Positions 54,771 through 63,956 of a stretch of DNA of 64,000 nt are shown here, one piece after another. A model generated the notes under the pieces. That model worked only from the letters and a program-made list of their open reading frames with translations, did no database searches and had not been told where the DNA came from. How positions within the stretch are numbered: the first letter of the stretch is position 1; each line of letters opens with the position of its first letter. Both the position numbers and the translations under genes were made by a program. This DNA comes from Paraflavitalea sp966211765 (GTDB taxonomy: Bacteria > Bacteroidota > Bacteroidia > Chitinophagales > Chitinophagaceae), in the NCBI GenBank assembly GCA_966211765.1, contig CBIHOV010000016.1, positions 62,001 through 126,000 on the forward strand. Direction: 5' to 3'.

Positions 54771-55100
54771 CTAATGTTGGTTCTTTTTTGCCTGTTGTTC
54801 GCTGGCCAGGAAATGCTCCAGTGCATCCAGCTTTTTAGACCAGTATAGCCGGTATTGCTCAGCCCACTCACTTACCTCTTTTAGTTTGCCCAGGTTGGCT
54901 TCGCAAAACCGTTCCCGTCCTTGCTGGCGCACCACGATCAGCCCGCATTCTGTAAGTATTTTAATATGCTTCGAAATAGCGGGCCTGCTCACCTCAAAGT
55001 TCTCTGCTACACCGTTCAATGTCAAGGTCTTTTGAGAAAGTAACCCTATAATTTGCCGGCGGGTGGGATCAGCTATTGCCTGGAAAACATCACGTCTCAT
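54771..55100 (-). CDS. ArsR family transcriptional regulator
   Basis: The 109-aa winged-helix repressor has the ArsR pattern FQAIADPTRRQIIGLLSQ (helix 1-2), VAENFEVSRPAISKHIKILT (HTH) and LIVVRQQGRERFCEANLGKL (wing). There are no metal-binding cysteine pairs (no CxC), so it is of the SdpR-like, non-metal type. It lies 144 bp downstream of the small membrane protein gene on the same strand. It faces the M23 gene, with 27 bp between stop codons. Confidence 0.94.
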   Translation of the reverse strand: MRRDVFQAIADPTRRQIIGLLSQKTLTLNGVAENFEVSRPAISKHIKILTECGLIVVRQQGRERFCEANLGKLKEVSEWAEQYRLYWSKKLDALEHFLASEQQAKKNQH

Positions 55101-55244
55101 GATATAAAATTGTGGTAACCGTTTGGTTACAAAAGTAGCGGAAATCCGGCAGGAAGGGCAATTTTTCTGATCAGGGTTAAATGATGTTACTCCTTAATCC
55201 TAGCTGATAATGGCATGGCTTTCGTTCGGTGAGTGGAAAATGAT

Positions 55245-55769
55245 TCAGCGCTGGTGGGCATTTCGGTACCGGGAAATAACCCAGGAAATGGGCAGTCCTA
55301 CAAATACCATCAGGATCGCCATCCCGGTGATAACGCCCGAGGTAGTATGCTTTCCCACACCAGGAGCGGCAGTCAGCGGCAATACCACCAGGTTCATAGC
55401 CACCCACACGAGTACGCCATAGGCCAGTCCGGATATGACCCAATTCTTGCTTACCTTATTGATCAATGGCCACACGTAATAGAAGATAGCGGCAAATATG
55501 GTGGCGATCAGGAAGTGAAACAGCAGGCCCAGGATGGGCATCAGGGTTTTGTCACCATAGCCAACTTCTTTGCCAAAGGCAGCGCTGGCGATATAGTTCA
55601 GGATCGGGAAAGGATTTTTGCCTGTTTTGATCATATAACTCACAAAAGCAGCCAGGATATCCAGGATACCGGCTATTAATCCCGCTTTAAGAATAATAGG
55701 AAATGGCTGTTTGCGTGATGCGATGCCCACACCAGGAGCAGTTAATGTAGAATGGCTTATTTTGGTCAT
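55245..55769 (-). CDS. Small polytopic membrane protein, YagU/DUF1440-like
   Basis: This 174-aa protein has four membrane segments (about 25-45, 75-97, 107-130 and 140-162). GYGDKTLMPILGLLFHFLIA, then YGVLVWVAMNLVVLPLTAAP are typical of Bacteroidota YagU/DUF1440-like proteins as I remember them. Function is unknown. It comes before the ArsR gene on the same strand and may be under its control. Confidence 0.8.
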   Translation of the reverse strand: MTKISHSTLTAPGVGIASRKQPFPIILKAGLIAGILDILAAFVSYMIKTGKNPFPILNYIASAAFGKEVGYGDKTLMPILGLLFHFLIATIFAAIFYYVWPLINKVSKNWVISGLAYGVLVWVAMNLVVLPLTAAPGVGKHTTSGVITGMAILMVFVGLPISWVISRYRNAHQR

Positions 55770-56099
55770 GATAGTAAAGGACGGGTTAAACTTCCTCTTA
55801 CAATAAATTTACCGCCATTTGCAGCAGGCCAATGCAGAGATATACGTACGGCGGCTATCAACCTCCTTACGGAAGGTATCGTCTAATGATCAGCAATCAC
55901 CTGCTCAAATCAGCTGTAGAGGCATCTGCGCTTAACCTCCTTAAAAGGATTCTTCCGCTCCGCAGGAATGGTGACTGTCGATGCTTTATAATCAGACTTT
56001 AACGGTCAATTGTCTGACATACAGTAATTCGTTGTTAATTTACTGGCCTTGCGAAGAAATAGATTAATTCATAATCAGTAATTCTTAATAATAGCCCCA
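55770..56099. other. Divergent gap before the glycan operon
   Basis: This 330-bp stretch lies between the YagU-like gene and the esterase gene. No gene, repeat or certain promoter is seen. Confidence 0.5.
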
Positions 56100-57500
56100 A
56101 TGATTGCCTGCATAAAAAAGATAGTGGTCCTTGTTATTGGTATTTACTGGTCGGGAATACTCACAGCTCAAACTTCCGATGACCAGTTCCGCATGCCACT
56201 CAAATCTGTACTCACTGAAATTGAGCAACGCTATGGCATCAAAATGCAGTATGGGGAAGACATGGTCAAAGACAAATGGGTCAACTATGCCCGCTGGCGC
56301 TACCGGCCCGATGCAGAAACAACCCTCACCAATATATTGTCGCCGCTGGATATGGCGGTCAACAAAACAGGGGATAAGCGCTACAAGCTGAAGTATTTTG
56401 AATACCATCGTCTCACACCCGAAGAAGGCAAAGCAAGATTGGATTATCTCTCTTCTCTTTATAGTAATGCTCAACAATGGGAGCTGCGGAGAGATTCGCT
56501 CAAAAAATGCATGTGGGAAGCCCTGCAATTGTCTCCGCTGCCACCTGCACCTGCCGGCAAACCCATTATTGTCAATAAAAGAACGATGAATGGGTACACC
56601 ATTGAGAACATTGCCTTTGAAGTGTTGCCCGGCGTATATATTGCCGGTTCCCTATATCGCCCGCTCAAAGCAAAAGGTAAAATACCCGTGGTGCTTTGCC
56701 CGGATGGGCACTGGGCACAACACCGGTACAGGGCCGATTGCCAATATCGTTGTGCTACCCTCGCACGCATGGGATCCATGGCCATCAGTTACGATCTCTT
56801 TGCCTGGGGTGAGTCCTTATTGCAATTCAAAACAGAAGACCACCGGCGCGCCCTGGCCATGACCATACAGGCTTTGAGCACTATCCGCATATTGGATTAC
56901 CTCCTCAGCTTAAAAGAGGCCGACAGCAGCCGCGTAGCCATTTCAGGAGGCTCTGGTGGCGGCAGCCATACCATGCTGATCACCGCGCTCGACAGCCGTA
57001 TTAAATTGAGTGTACCGGTAGTGATGTTGTCTTCCTACCATAGCGGCGGATGTCCCTGTGAAAGCGGAATGCCCATACACCTCTGTGGTGGCGGTACCGC
57101 CAATCCTGAAATAGCCGCCATGGCTGCGCCCCGGCCTCAGCTGGTGATCTCCGATGGTAAAGACTGGACAGACCATGTGCCCCAGACAGAGTTTCCTTAC
57201 CTGCAAAAAATGTATGCTTATTATGGAAAAGCGGATCAGGTGGAAAATGTGCACCTGCCGGAAGAAGGACACGATTTTGGCGTTAATAAACGCCAGCCTT
57301 TGTATCTTTTTATTGCGAAACATTTTAAGCTCGACATAGCTTCCCAGCTGGATGCGGCCGGAAAAGTAGACGAAAGTAAAGTAACCATTGAGCCCGAAGC
57401 CGCCATGTTTGCATTTGGCGCCAAAGGAGAAAACCTCCCGGCCAATGCGATAAAGGGATTTGACCAGCTGCAGATTCTGTTTAATAATCTAAGGAAATAA
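56100..57500 (+). CDS. STN-domain-fused alpha/beta-hydrolase, acetyl xylan esterase-like
   Basis: This 466-aa secreted protein has a signal peptide (1-23), an STN-like domain (about 28-100: MPLKSVLTEIEQRYGIKMQY, then DAETTLTNILSPLDMAVNKT), and an alpha/beta-hydrolase of the acetyl xylan esterase type. Its nucleophile is S285 in ISGGSGGGSH, with D352/D355 and H391 in EEGHDFG as likely partners. STN domains normally sit on TonB receptors and secretins; fused to an esterase it is unusual. It heads a likely operon with GH78 and GH95 enzymes, so it probably removes acetyl or other esters from the same plant polysaccharide. Confidence 0.82.
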   Translation: MIACIKKIVVLVIGIYWSGILTAQTSDDQFRMPLKSVLTEIEQRYGIKMQYGEDMVKDKWVNYARWRYRPDAETTLTNILSPLDMAVNKTGDKRYKLKYFEYHRLTPEEGKARLDYLSSLYSNAQQWELRRDSLKKCMWEALQLSPLPPAPAGKPIIVNKRTMNGYTIENIAFEVLPGVYIAGSLYRPLKAKGKIPVVLCPDGHWAQHRYRADCQYRCATLARMGSMAISYDLFAWGESLLQFKTEDHRRALAMTIQALSTIRILDYLLSLKEADSSRVAISGGSGGGSHTMLITALDSRIKLSVPVVMLSSYHSGGCPCESGMPIHLCGGGTANPEIAAMAAPRPQLVISDGKDWTDHVPQTEFPYLQKMYAYYGKADQVENVHLPEEGHDFGVNKRQPLYLFIAKHFKLDIASQLDAAGKVDESKVTIEPEAAMFAFGAKGENLPANAIKGFDQLQILFNNLRK

Positions 57501-57581
57501 AAAAAGCTACCAACAGTAAGCCATTACAACGTTTACGAACTATTCACGATTGCCGATTGCCGATTCACGAAACTCATACTT

Positions 57582-60326
57582 ATGTCCCGTCCCATTATCT
57601 TATTACTATTCATACTTAGTGCTACCATCACCTTCTCTCAGACCTACGATCTGCGCTGCGAACACCGCATAGATCCCCTGGGCATTGATAAAGCAGCGCC
57701 TGTATTAAGCTGGAAAATCAAAAGCAGCCAGCGGGACTTTATCCAATCAGCTTACCAGGTTATTGTATCCGAAAATGCCGCGCAGCTGGCCAACCATACA
57801 GGCAGCATATGGAACAGCGGCAAACAATCATCCGCCAATTCCATCCAGGTGGTATACAAAGGCAAAGCTTTGAAGCCTGCCACTACCTATTACTGGAAAG
57901 TACAGGTATGGGATCAAAACAAAAAAGCATTGGCATGGAGTGAAACGGGCCGCTTTACTACGGGATTGTTCACAACCGCCGACTGGAAGCAGGCACAGTG
58001 GATAGGGTATGAAGATATACAGGATACCATGCGGATCTTACCGGGTGTTCATGGCAGCGGCAATAAATTGGGGGAAAAAGCAAAGCAGCGGCCGGTAACT
58101 CCTTTATTCCGCAAACCCTTCAACATTAATAAAAAAGTATTGAGTGCCGTGGTGTTTGTGAGCGGGCTGGGCCAATATGAAATGACCGTGAATGGTACTA
58201 AAACCGGTGCAAGCTTCCTGGCGCCGGGCTGGACCTATTATGATAAAACCTGCCTGTACAATACCTACGATATTACCAGCCAATTGCAGGCAGGCAACAA
58301 TGTGATCGGGGTAGTGGTGGGCAATGGGTTTCACAACATCAACCGTGAACGGTACCGAAAGCTGGTCACCGTATTTGGAATGCCTAAGCTGATCTTCCAA
58401 TTGAAGATCAGCTATACTGATGGCTCCTTGCAAACCATCGTATCCGATCAAAGCTGGAAAACAACACCATCGCCCATTACCTTCAATAGTATTTTTGGTG
58501 GAGAAGACTATGATGCGCAGTTGGAACAAACGGGCTGGAATAAACCAGGCTTTAATGATGCAGCCTGGAAAAACGCCATACTGGTCACGCCCGCCAAAGG
58601 CAAGCTGATGGCAGAACTGGATTACCCGGTGAAAGTGATGCAATCATTCACCGCAAATAAAATAACACAGCCCGTGCCTGGTACCTACATGTATGATTTT
58701 GGGCAGAATGCTTCAGGCATCCTGGCAATAAAGGTACGGGGCAAAAAAGGGCAAACGGTGAAGCTAATACCCGCTGAGCTCATCAATGAGCAACAGTTGT
58801 CCAACCAGAAAGCTACTGGCAGTCCTTATTATTTTAGCTATACGTTGAAGGGCGATGGCGAAGAGACCTGGCAACCTTCCTTTTCTTATTATGGCTTCCG
58901 CTATGTGCAGGTAGAAGGAGCCGTGCCGGTTACCGATGCCGGCAATAAAGAACTTCCTGTTATCACAGGGCTTAGTTTACTGCATACCCGCAATTCCGCT
59001 CCGGCCAACGGTTCATTTGTATGTTCCAATACTTTATTCAATCGTATTGACACCTTGATACAATGGGGCATTAAAGGTAATTTCCAGAGTGTGGTTACCG
59101 ATTGCCCCCACCGCGAAAAATTAAGCTGGCTGGAACAGGATTACCTCATGGGCGCTTCCCTCAAATACAATTTCGAGACCTACAACCTGTACAATAAGCT
59201 CATCCATGATATGATGGATGCGCAGTTGCCAGATGGGCTGGTGCCCGATATTGCGCCGGAGTTTGTGCTGTTTGATGGTGGCTTCCGCGATTCGCCCGAA
59301 TGGGGCAGTGCCGCCGTAATACTGCCCTGGCTGCAATACAAATGGTATGGAGATACCGCCATCATCCGCAAAGCCTGGCCCATGATGGAAAAGTACCTGG
59401 CTTTTCTCAAAGCCAAATCAAAGAACCATATCCTGTCGCATGGCTTGGGAGATTGGTATGATCTGGGACCGAATCGTCCGGGATTTGCGCAGCTCACTCC
59501 AATGGGCCTTACAGCTACTGCTATTTATTATTACGATGCAGCATTGTTGAGTGAAATGGCTTTACTGCTGGGCAAAACAACCGATGCTTCCGTGTATGCC
59601 GCCCAGGCGCGGGAAATAAAGTTGAATTTCAATGACACCTTCTTTAATAAACAAACCAAAGTATATGCCACCGGCAGCCAGACTTCCATGGCCATGCCAC
59701 TGGTAGTAGGATTGGTAGAAGATCAATACAAAGCGGCTGTGATGAAGAACCTGGTAGATTCCATCAAGGCAACCGGCAAAAAGCTCACAGCCGGAGATGT
59801 AGGATTCCATTTCCTGGTGCAGGCCTTGCATGAAGGCGGTGCTTCACAACTCTTGTACGATATGAATTTCAGGGATGATGTGCCCGGCTATGGTTACCAG
59901 CTGAAAAAAGGAGCTACTGCACTCACCGAGTCCTGGCAGGCATTGGAAGTGGTATCCAATAACCACCTCATGCTGGGCCATATCATGGAATGGTTTTATG
60001 GCGGGCTGGCCGGCATCCGTCAGTCTGAAAACTCCGTGGCCTGGCATGACATTGTGATACAACCAGAATTAGTAGGTGATATTACCCATGTAAGGGGCAG
60101 CTACGAATCACTGTACGGAACCATCATCAGTGAATGGAAGAGAGAAGCCGGCGTTTTTACTTTGCATGTAACCATTCCTGCCAATACAAAAGCCATTATT
60201 TACCTGCCGGGTGCAGAGGGGAAACAGGTCATAGAAGGAGGCGCTGTACTAAAAGTGACGGCCTATAAAAAAGGAGCAGCCGTAGTGAAAGTAGGGGCGG
60301 GGGAGTATGAGTTTGTGGTAAGGTAA
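57582..60326 (+). CDS. Alpha-L-rhamnosidase (GH78)
   Basis: The 914-aa secreted enzyme (signal MSRPIILLLFILSATITFSQ) has the usual GH78 order: an N-terminal Fn3-like domain (about 20-130), rhamnosidase N-domain (about 170-330), concanavalin-like domain (about 340-460), the (alpha/alpha)6 catalytic domain (about 470-800) and a C-terminal beta domain. VTDCPHREKLSWLEQDYLMG carries D507 and E512, matching conserved GH78 acids, though RDE-LGWTGD is modified. It releases terminal alpha-L-rhamnose, for example from rhamnogalacturonan side chains. It lies 81 bp after the esterase gene. Confidence 0.95.
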   Translation: MSRPIILLLFILSATITFSQTYDLRCEHRIDPLGIDKAAPVLSWKIKSSQRDFIQSAYQVIVSENAAQLANHTGSIWNSGKQSSANSIQVVYKGKALKPATTYYWKVQVWDQNKKALAWSETGRFTTGLFTTADWKQAQWIGYEDIQDTMRILPGVHGSGNKLGEKAKQRPVTPLFRKPFNINKKVLSAVVFVSGLGQYEMTVNGTKTGASFLAPGWTYYDKTCLYNTYDITSQLQAGNNVIGVVVGNGFHNINRERYRKLVTVFGMPKLIFQLKISYTDGSLQTIVSDQSWKTTPSPITFNSIFGGEDYDAQLEQTGWNKPGFNDAAWKNAILVTPAKGKLMAELDYPVKVMQSFTANKITQPVPGTYMYDFGQNASGILAIKVRGKKGQTVKLIPAELINEQQLSNQKATGSPYYFSYTLKGDGEETWQPSFSYYGFRYVQVEGAVPVTDAGNKELPVITGLSLLHTRNSAPANGSFVCSNTLFNRIDTLIQWGIKGNFQSVVTDCPHREKLSWLEQDYLMGASLKYNFETYNLYNKLIHDMMDAQLPDGLVPDIAPEFVLFDGGFRDSPEWGSAAVILPWLQYKWYGDTAIIRKAWPMMEKYLAFLKAKSKNHILSHGLGDWYDLGPNRPGFAQLTPMGLTATAIYYYDAALLSEMALLLGKTTDASVYAAQAREIKLNFNDTFFNKQTKVYATGSQTSMAMPLVVGLVEDQYKAAVMKNLVDSIKATGKKLTAGDVGFHFLVQALHEGGASQLLYDMNFRDDVPGYGYQLKKGATALTESWQALEVVSNNHLMLGHIMEWFYGGLAGIRQSENSVAWHDIVIQPELVGDITHVRGSYESLYGTIISEWKREAGVFTLHVTIPANTKAIIYLPGAEGKQVIEGGAVLKVTAYKKGAAVVKVGAGEYEFVVR

Positions 60327-60402
60327 AATAAGAGTAATATTGTCACTCAACTTGCTTTGCTTGATGCTATATGGTCTATTCACGTACTTTAAGACCAATT
60401 AG

Positions 60403-63258
60403 ATGAAGAAATACTTGCCTTTTCTATGCTTGCCGGTAATGATGATTACCGCTGTAATATCTGTCCTTGCACAACAAACACCACTCAAACTCTGGTACCA
60501 GCAACCCGCCAACAAATGGACCGAAGCCCTGCCCATTGGCAATGGCCGCCTGGGCGCCATGATCTATGGCAATGCACTGAATGAACACATCCAGTTTAAT
60601 GAAGAGACTTTATGGTCTGGTGGTCCGCATGATTACCAGCACAATGGCGCGTATAAATATTTACAACCTATCCGCCAGCTCCTGCAGGAGGGTAAACAGG
60701 CCGAAGCAGAAGCCCTGGCCGAAAAGGAGTTCATGGGTGTAAAATATCCTGACCAAACCACTTATGATGCACAGAAAGCAGCCTGGCTCAAAAAAGTAAA
60801 AGCCGATACGCGCTATGCAGCGGCTGATTTCAATGATGCCGGCTGGAAGGAAATGCAGGTACCCAACAACAATGGATGGGAAAGTATAGGTCACGATGGC
60901 CTGGATGGCGCCGTGTGGTTCAGGACAGCTTTTGATGTACCTGAAGAATGGGCTGGTAAAAATATCTATATCGATCTTGGACGTGTACGCGATGTGGATA
61001 TAACCTATGTAAATGGTCAGCCCATTGGCGCTACCGATACCCTCACCATCAACCGGCATTACCTCATCCCGGCTGCGGTGTTGAAGAAAGGACGGAATGT
61101 AGTAGCCGTGCAGGCCTTGAACTTCTACGACAAGGGTGGTTTCTCCGGCGCCCGGGGCGGACAAAAAGCTTTCATCATTTACCCGGAAGGCAGCACACCG
61201 GAAAACAGCAAGCCCATCAGCACCACCTGGAAATACGCTGTACAGGATGATAGTCCACCTATCTTTCCCCGCTACCAGGCCGATTACCAGCCATTCGGTG
61301 ACCTATGGTTGAGATCAACCTATAAAGCTCCTCACCATGATGGCTTATTGGCGATGGTCACAGATTACCGTCGTGAGCTGGATATTAACAATGCGATCTC
61401 GACTGTTTCCTACAAACAACGCGGCATCACCTTCACACGTGAATACCTGGCCAGCGCACCACAACAATCCATCGTCGTTCATTTAACAGCCAGCAAGCCC
61501 GGTAGCATCAGCCTTGAAGCCCTGTTGAAATCTCCACATCAAATATCCTCCACCAAAAAAATAGACGATCATACCCTGGCCATTTCTCTGCAGGTAAAGA
61601 ATGGCGTATTAAAGGGAACCAGCTACCTGCACGTTACCACCCAAAAAGGCACTGTCATAGTAACCGACAGTTCCATTGTGTTACGCGATGCCGACGAAGC
61701 AAGTTTCTACCTCGTGGCAGGAACCAGCTATAAGAGTTATAAAGACGTGGGCGGCGATCCGGAAGCCATCTGTAAAAAGTCGCTACAACTATTGCAGGGC
61801 AAGACCTATGCAGCCATCAAAACAACCCATATCACTGAATACAAAAAATACTTTAATACCTTTTCTGTTGACTTTGGCAGTACTGCCAATGCAACCTTGC
61901 CTACCGATCAACGCATTGATCAGTTCAGTGCTGTAAATGATCCGGCGCTGCTATCGCTCTACATCCAATACGGCCGCTATTTACTGATCTCCTGTTCCCG
62001 GCCCGGCACACAACCGGCCAACCTGCAAGGCATCTGGAATGACCTTCTTACGCCGCCCTGGGGTAGTAAGTATACCACCAATATCAATCTCCAAATGAAT
62101 TACTGGCCGGCAGAACTATTGAACCTGAGCGCCTGTACCGATCCTTTGTTACGGCTCATCAAAGAAGCGGCTGAAACAGGTGAGTTTACTGCCAAAGAAC
62201 ATTACAATGCTCCTGGTTGGGTATTGCACCACAATACCGATCTGTGGAGAGGCACAGCACCCATCAATGCGTCCAACCATGGCATCTGGGTTACAGGTGC
62301 GGCATGGCTTTGTTTGCATCTGTGGGAGCATTACCAGTTTACGCAGGACAAACAATTCCTGCGGCAGGCTTATCCCTACATGAGATCAGCAGCAAACTTC
62401 TTCACCCAGTTCCTGGTAAAAGACCCCAAAACGGGTTGGCTCATCAGCACACCTTCCAATTCACCGGAACAAGGCGGACTCGTAGCGGGTCCAACCATGG
62501 ACCACCAGATCATCCGCGAACTGTTTAAGAATACCAGCAAAGCAGCTCAACTATTACAAACCGATGCAGCACTTCAAAAAATATGGCTGGCGCAATACCA
62601 GCAGATAGCGCCTAACCAGGTAGGTAAGTACGGGCAATTGCAGGAATGGCTGGAAGACAAAGACGACACGGCCAGCAAACACCGCCATGTATCACACCTG
62701 TGGGGTGTGTATCCCGGTACAGATATTACCTGGGATAGTTCAGCCGGCCTCATGAAAGCGGCCCGCCAATCCTTACTATACCGCGGTGATGGCGGCACCG
62801 GTTGGAGCCTGGCCTGGAAAGTTAACCTTTGGGCAAGGTTCAAGGATGGTGATCATACCCTGCGTATGGCCGAACGACTGCTGGCTGCCGCCGATGGCAA
62901 TACCGGCGAAGGGGGTGGTGTATACCGCAATCTCTTTGATGCCCATCCACCCTTTCAGATCGATGGTAACTTTGGAGGCTCCGCAGGCATGGCAGAAATG
63001 CTGGTGCAAAGCCATGCCGGATACATCGAGTTGCTGCCGGCCCTGCCTTCTGCCTTGCCCGATGGTTCCATCAAAGGCCTCTGCACAAGAGGCGGGTTTG
63101 AGATCGATATGCAATGGAAAGCCGGTGCTTTACAAACAGTATCCATCTTATCAAAAGCAGGTGGCCCATGCACAATAAAATACAAGGGTAAAAATATTCA
63201 ACTGAATACCCAGAAGGGGAAGCGTTATCCGCTTGCAAACAGCCAGTTTAAGGGATAA
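60403..63258 (+). CDS. Alpha-L-fucosidase-type enzyme (GH95) with inserted jelly-roll
   Basis: The 951-aa secreted enzyme starts with a signal peptide (1-23) and the family opening WTEALPIGNGRLGAMIYGNA. The catalytic residues of GH95 are found: N560 and N562 in YTTNINLQMNYW, E689 in SNSPEQGG, and D854 in FQIDGNFGG. Residues 120-262 are an insert like a GH2 sugar-binding jelly roll (WFRTAFDVPEEWAGKNIYID, YVNGQPIG) that is absent from the common form. It removes alpha-1,2-L-fucose or L-galactose from glycans such as xyloglucan or RG-II. It lies 76 bp after the GH78 gene. Confidence 0.95.
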   Translation: MKKYLPFLCLPVMMITAVISVLAQQTPLKLWYQQPANKWTEALPIGNGRLGAMIYGNALNEHIQFNEETLWSGGPHDYQHNGAYKYLQPIRQLLQEGKQAEAEALAEKEFMGVKYPDQTTYDAQKAAWLKKVKADTRYAAADFNDAGWKEMQVPNNNGWESIGHDGLDGAVWFRTAFDVPEEWAGKNIYIDLGRVRDVDITYVNGQPIGATDTLTINRHYLIPAAVLKKGRNVVAVQALNFYDKGGFSGARGGQKAFIIYPEGSTPENSKPISTTWKYAVQDDSPPIFPRYQADYQPFGDLWLRSTYKAPHHDGLLAMVTDYRRELDINNAISTVSYKQRGITFTREYLASAPQQSIVVHLTASKPGSISLEALLKSPHQISSTKKIDDHTLAISLQVKNGVLKGTSYLHVTTQKGTVIVTDSSIVLRDADEASFYLVAGTSYKSYKDVGGDPEAICKKSLQLLQGKTYAAIKTTHITEYKKYFNTFSVDFGSTANATLPTDQRIDQFSAVNDPALLSLYIQYGRYLLISCSRPGTQPANLQGIWNDLLTPPWGSKYTTNINLQMNYWPAELLNLSACTDPLLRLIKEAAETGEFTAKEHYNAPGWVLHHNTDLWRGTAPINASNHGIWVTGAAWLCLHLWEHYQFTQDKQFLRQAYPYMRSAANFFTQFLVKDPKTGWLISTPSNSPEQGGLVAGPTMDHQIIRELFKNTSKAAQLLQTDAALQKIWLAQYQQIAPNQVGKYGQLQEWLEDKDDTASKHRHVSHLWGVYPGTDITWDSSAGLMKAARQSLLYRGDGGTGWSLAWKVNLWARFKDGDHTLRMAERLLAAADGNTGEGGGVYRNLFDAHPPFQIDGNFGGSAGMAEMLVQSHAGYIELLPALPSALPDGSIKGLCTRGGFEIDMQWKAGALQTVSILSKAGGPCTIKYKGKNIQLNTQKGKRYPLANSQFKG

Positions 63259-63283
63259 TCATAATATCCCTACCTTCGGCAAC

Positions 63284-63871
63284 ATGGAAGCGGCAGTCAA
63301 CAAACTATACCAATTCTTCCAATCCAGTAATTACTTTTCTGCCAGCCAGGTACAGGAGATCGTGCAGCTATTTGAAGAAAAGGAAATAGCGAAAGGTGAT
63401 CTTTTGCTGAAAGAAGGGCAGGTTTCCAATGACTATTTTTTTCTGGGAGAAGGATTCATGCGCACATTCGTACATGATGTAGACGGGAAAGATGTGACCA
63501 CTGGTTTTGCAGCAGCAGATCAGGTAGTGTTTGAAGTTTCATCATTTTTTAATCGAATCCCGTCCAGAGAAAATATTCAGGCAATGGTTCATTGTAAAGG
63601 CTGGTCCATTACCTATGAACAATTGAATTATTTATTCCATGCCTATCCTGCCTTCCGGGAATTTGGCAGATCTGTATTGGTAAAAGGTTTTACAGCACTC
63701 AAAAGCAGAACCCTGTCCATGATCACCGAAACAGCAGAACAGCGGTATGAGCACCTCTTGAAAACCAATCCCGATATATTCCAAAATGTTCCGCTAAAGC
63801 ACATCGCTTCTTACCTGGGAATTACCGACACCTCACTTAGCCGCATCAGAAAAGAGTATTCAAAAAAATAA
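63284..63871 (+). CDS. Crp/Fnr family transcriptional regulator
   Basis: This 195-aa regulator has a cyclic-nucleotide-binding-like beta roll (about 15-115: IVQLFEEKEIAKGDLLLKEG, then DYFFLGEGFMRTFV) and a C-terminal winged helix (about 145-195: LKHIASYLGITDTSLSRIRK). The phosphate-binding cassette for cAMP is not preserved, so it senses something else, as is common in Bacteroidota. ATG at 63284 is chosen, 25 bp after the GH95 stop, which implies it is in the glycan operon. Confidence 0.92.
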   Translation: MEAAVNKLYQFFQSSNYFSASQVQEIVQLFEEKEIAKGDLLLKEGQVSNDYFFLGEGFMRTFVHDVDGKDVTTGFAAADQVVFEVSSFFNRIPSRENIQAMVHCKGWSITYEQLNYLFHAYPAFREFGRSVLVKGFTALKSRTLSMITETAEQRYEHLLKTNPDIFQNVPLKHIASYLGITDTSLSRIRKEYSKK

Positions 63872-63908
63872 ACTTACAAAAAACGAGTGGGTCGCCTTCC
63901 AAAACTTG

Positions 63909-63956
63909 TCCCGCTTTGCGGGAGGCGGCTCACCCCTTTCTTGCCATTTGGCAAGA
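63909..63956. repeat. Hairpin cluster after the Crp-like gene
   Basis: TCCCGC-TTT-GCGGGA (63909-63923) and TCTTGCCA-TT-TGGCAAGA (63939-63956) are perfect hairpins. The first belongs with those at 34246, 35529 and 35569. They may end the operon, but no T run follows. Confidence 0.6.
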
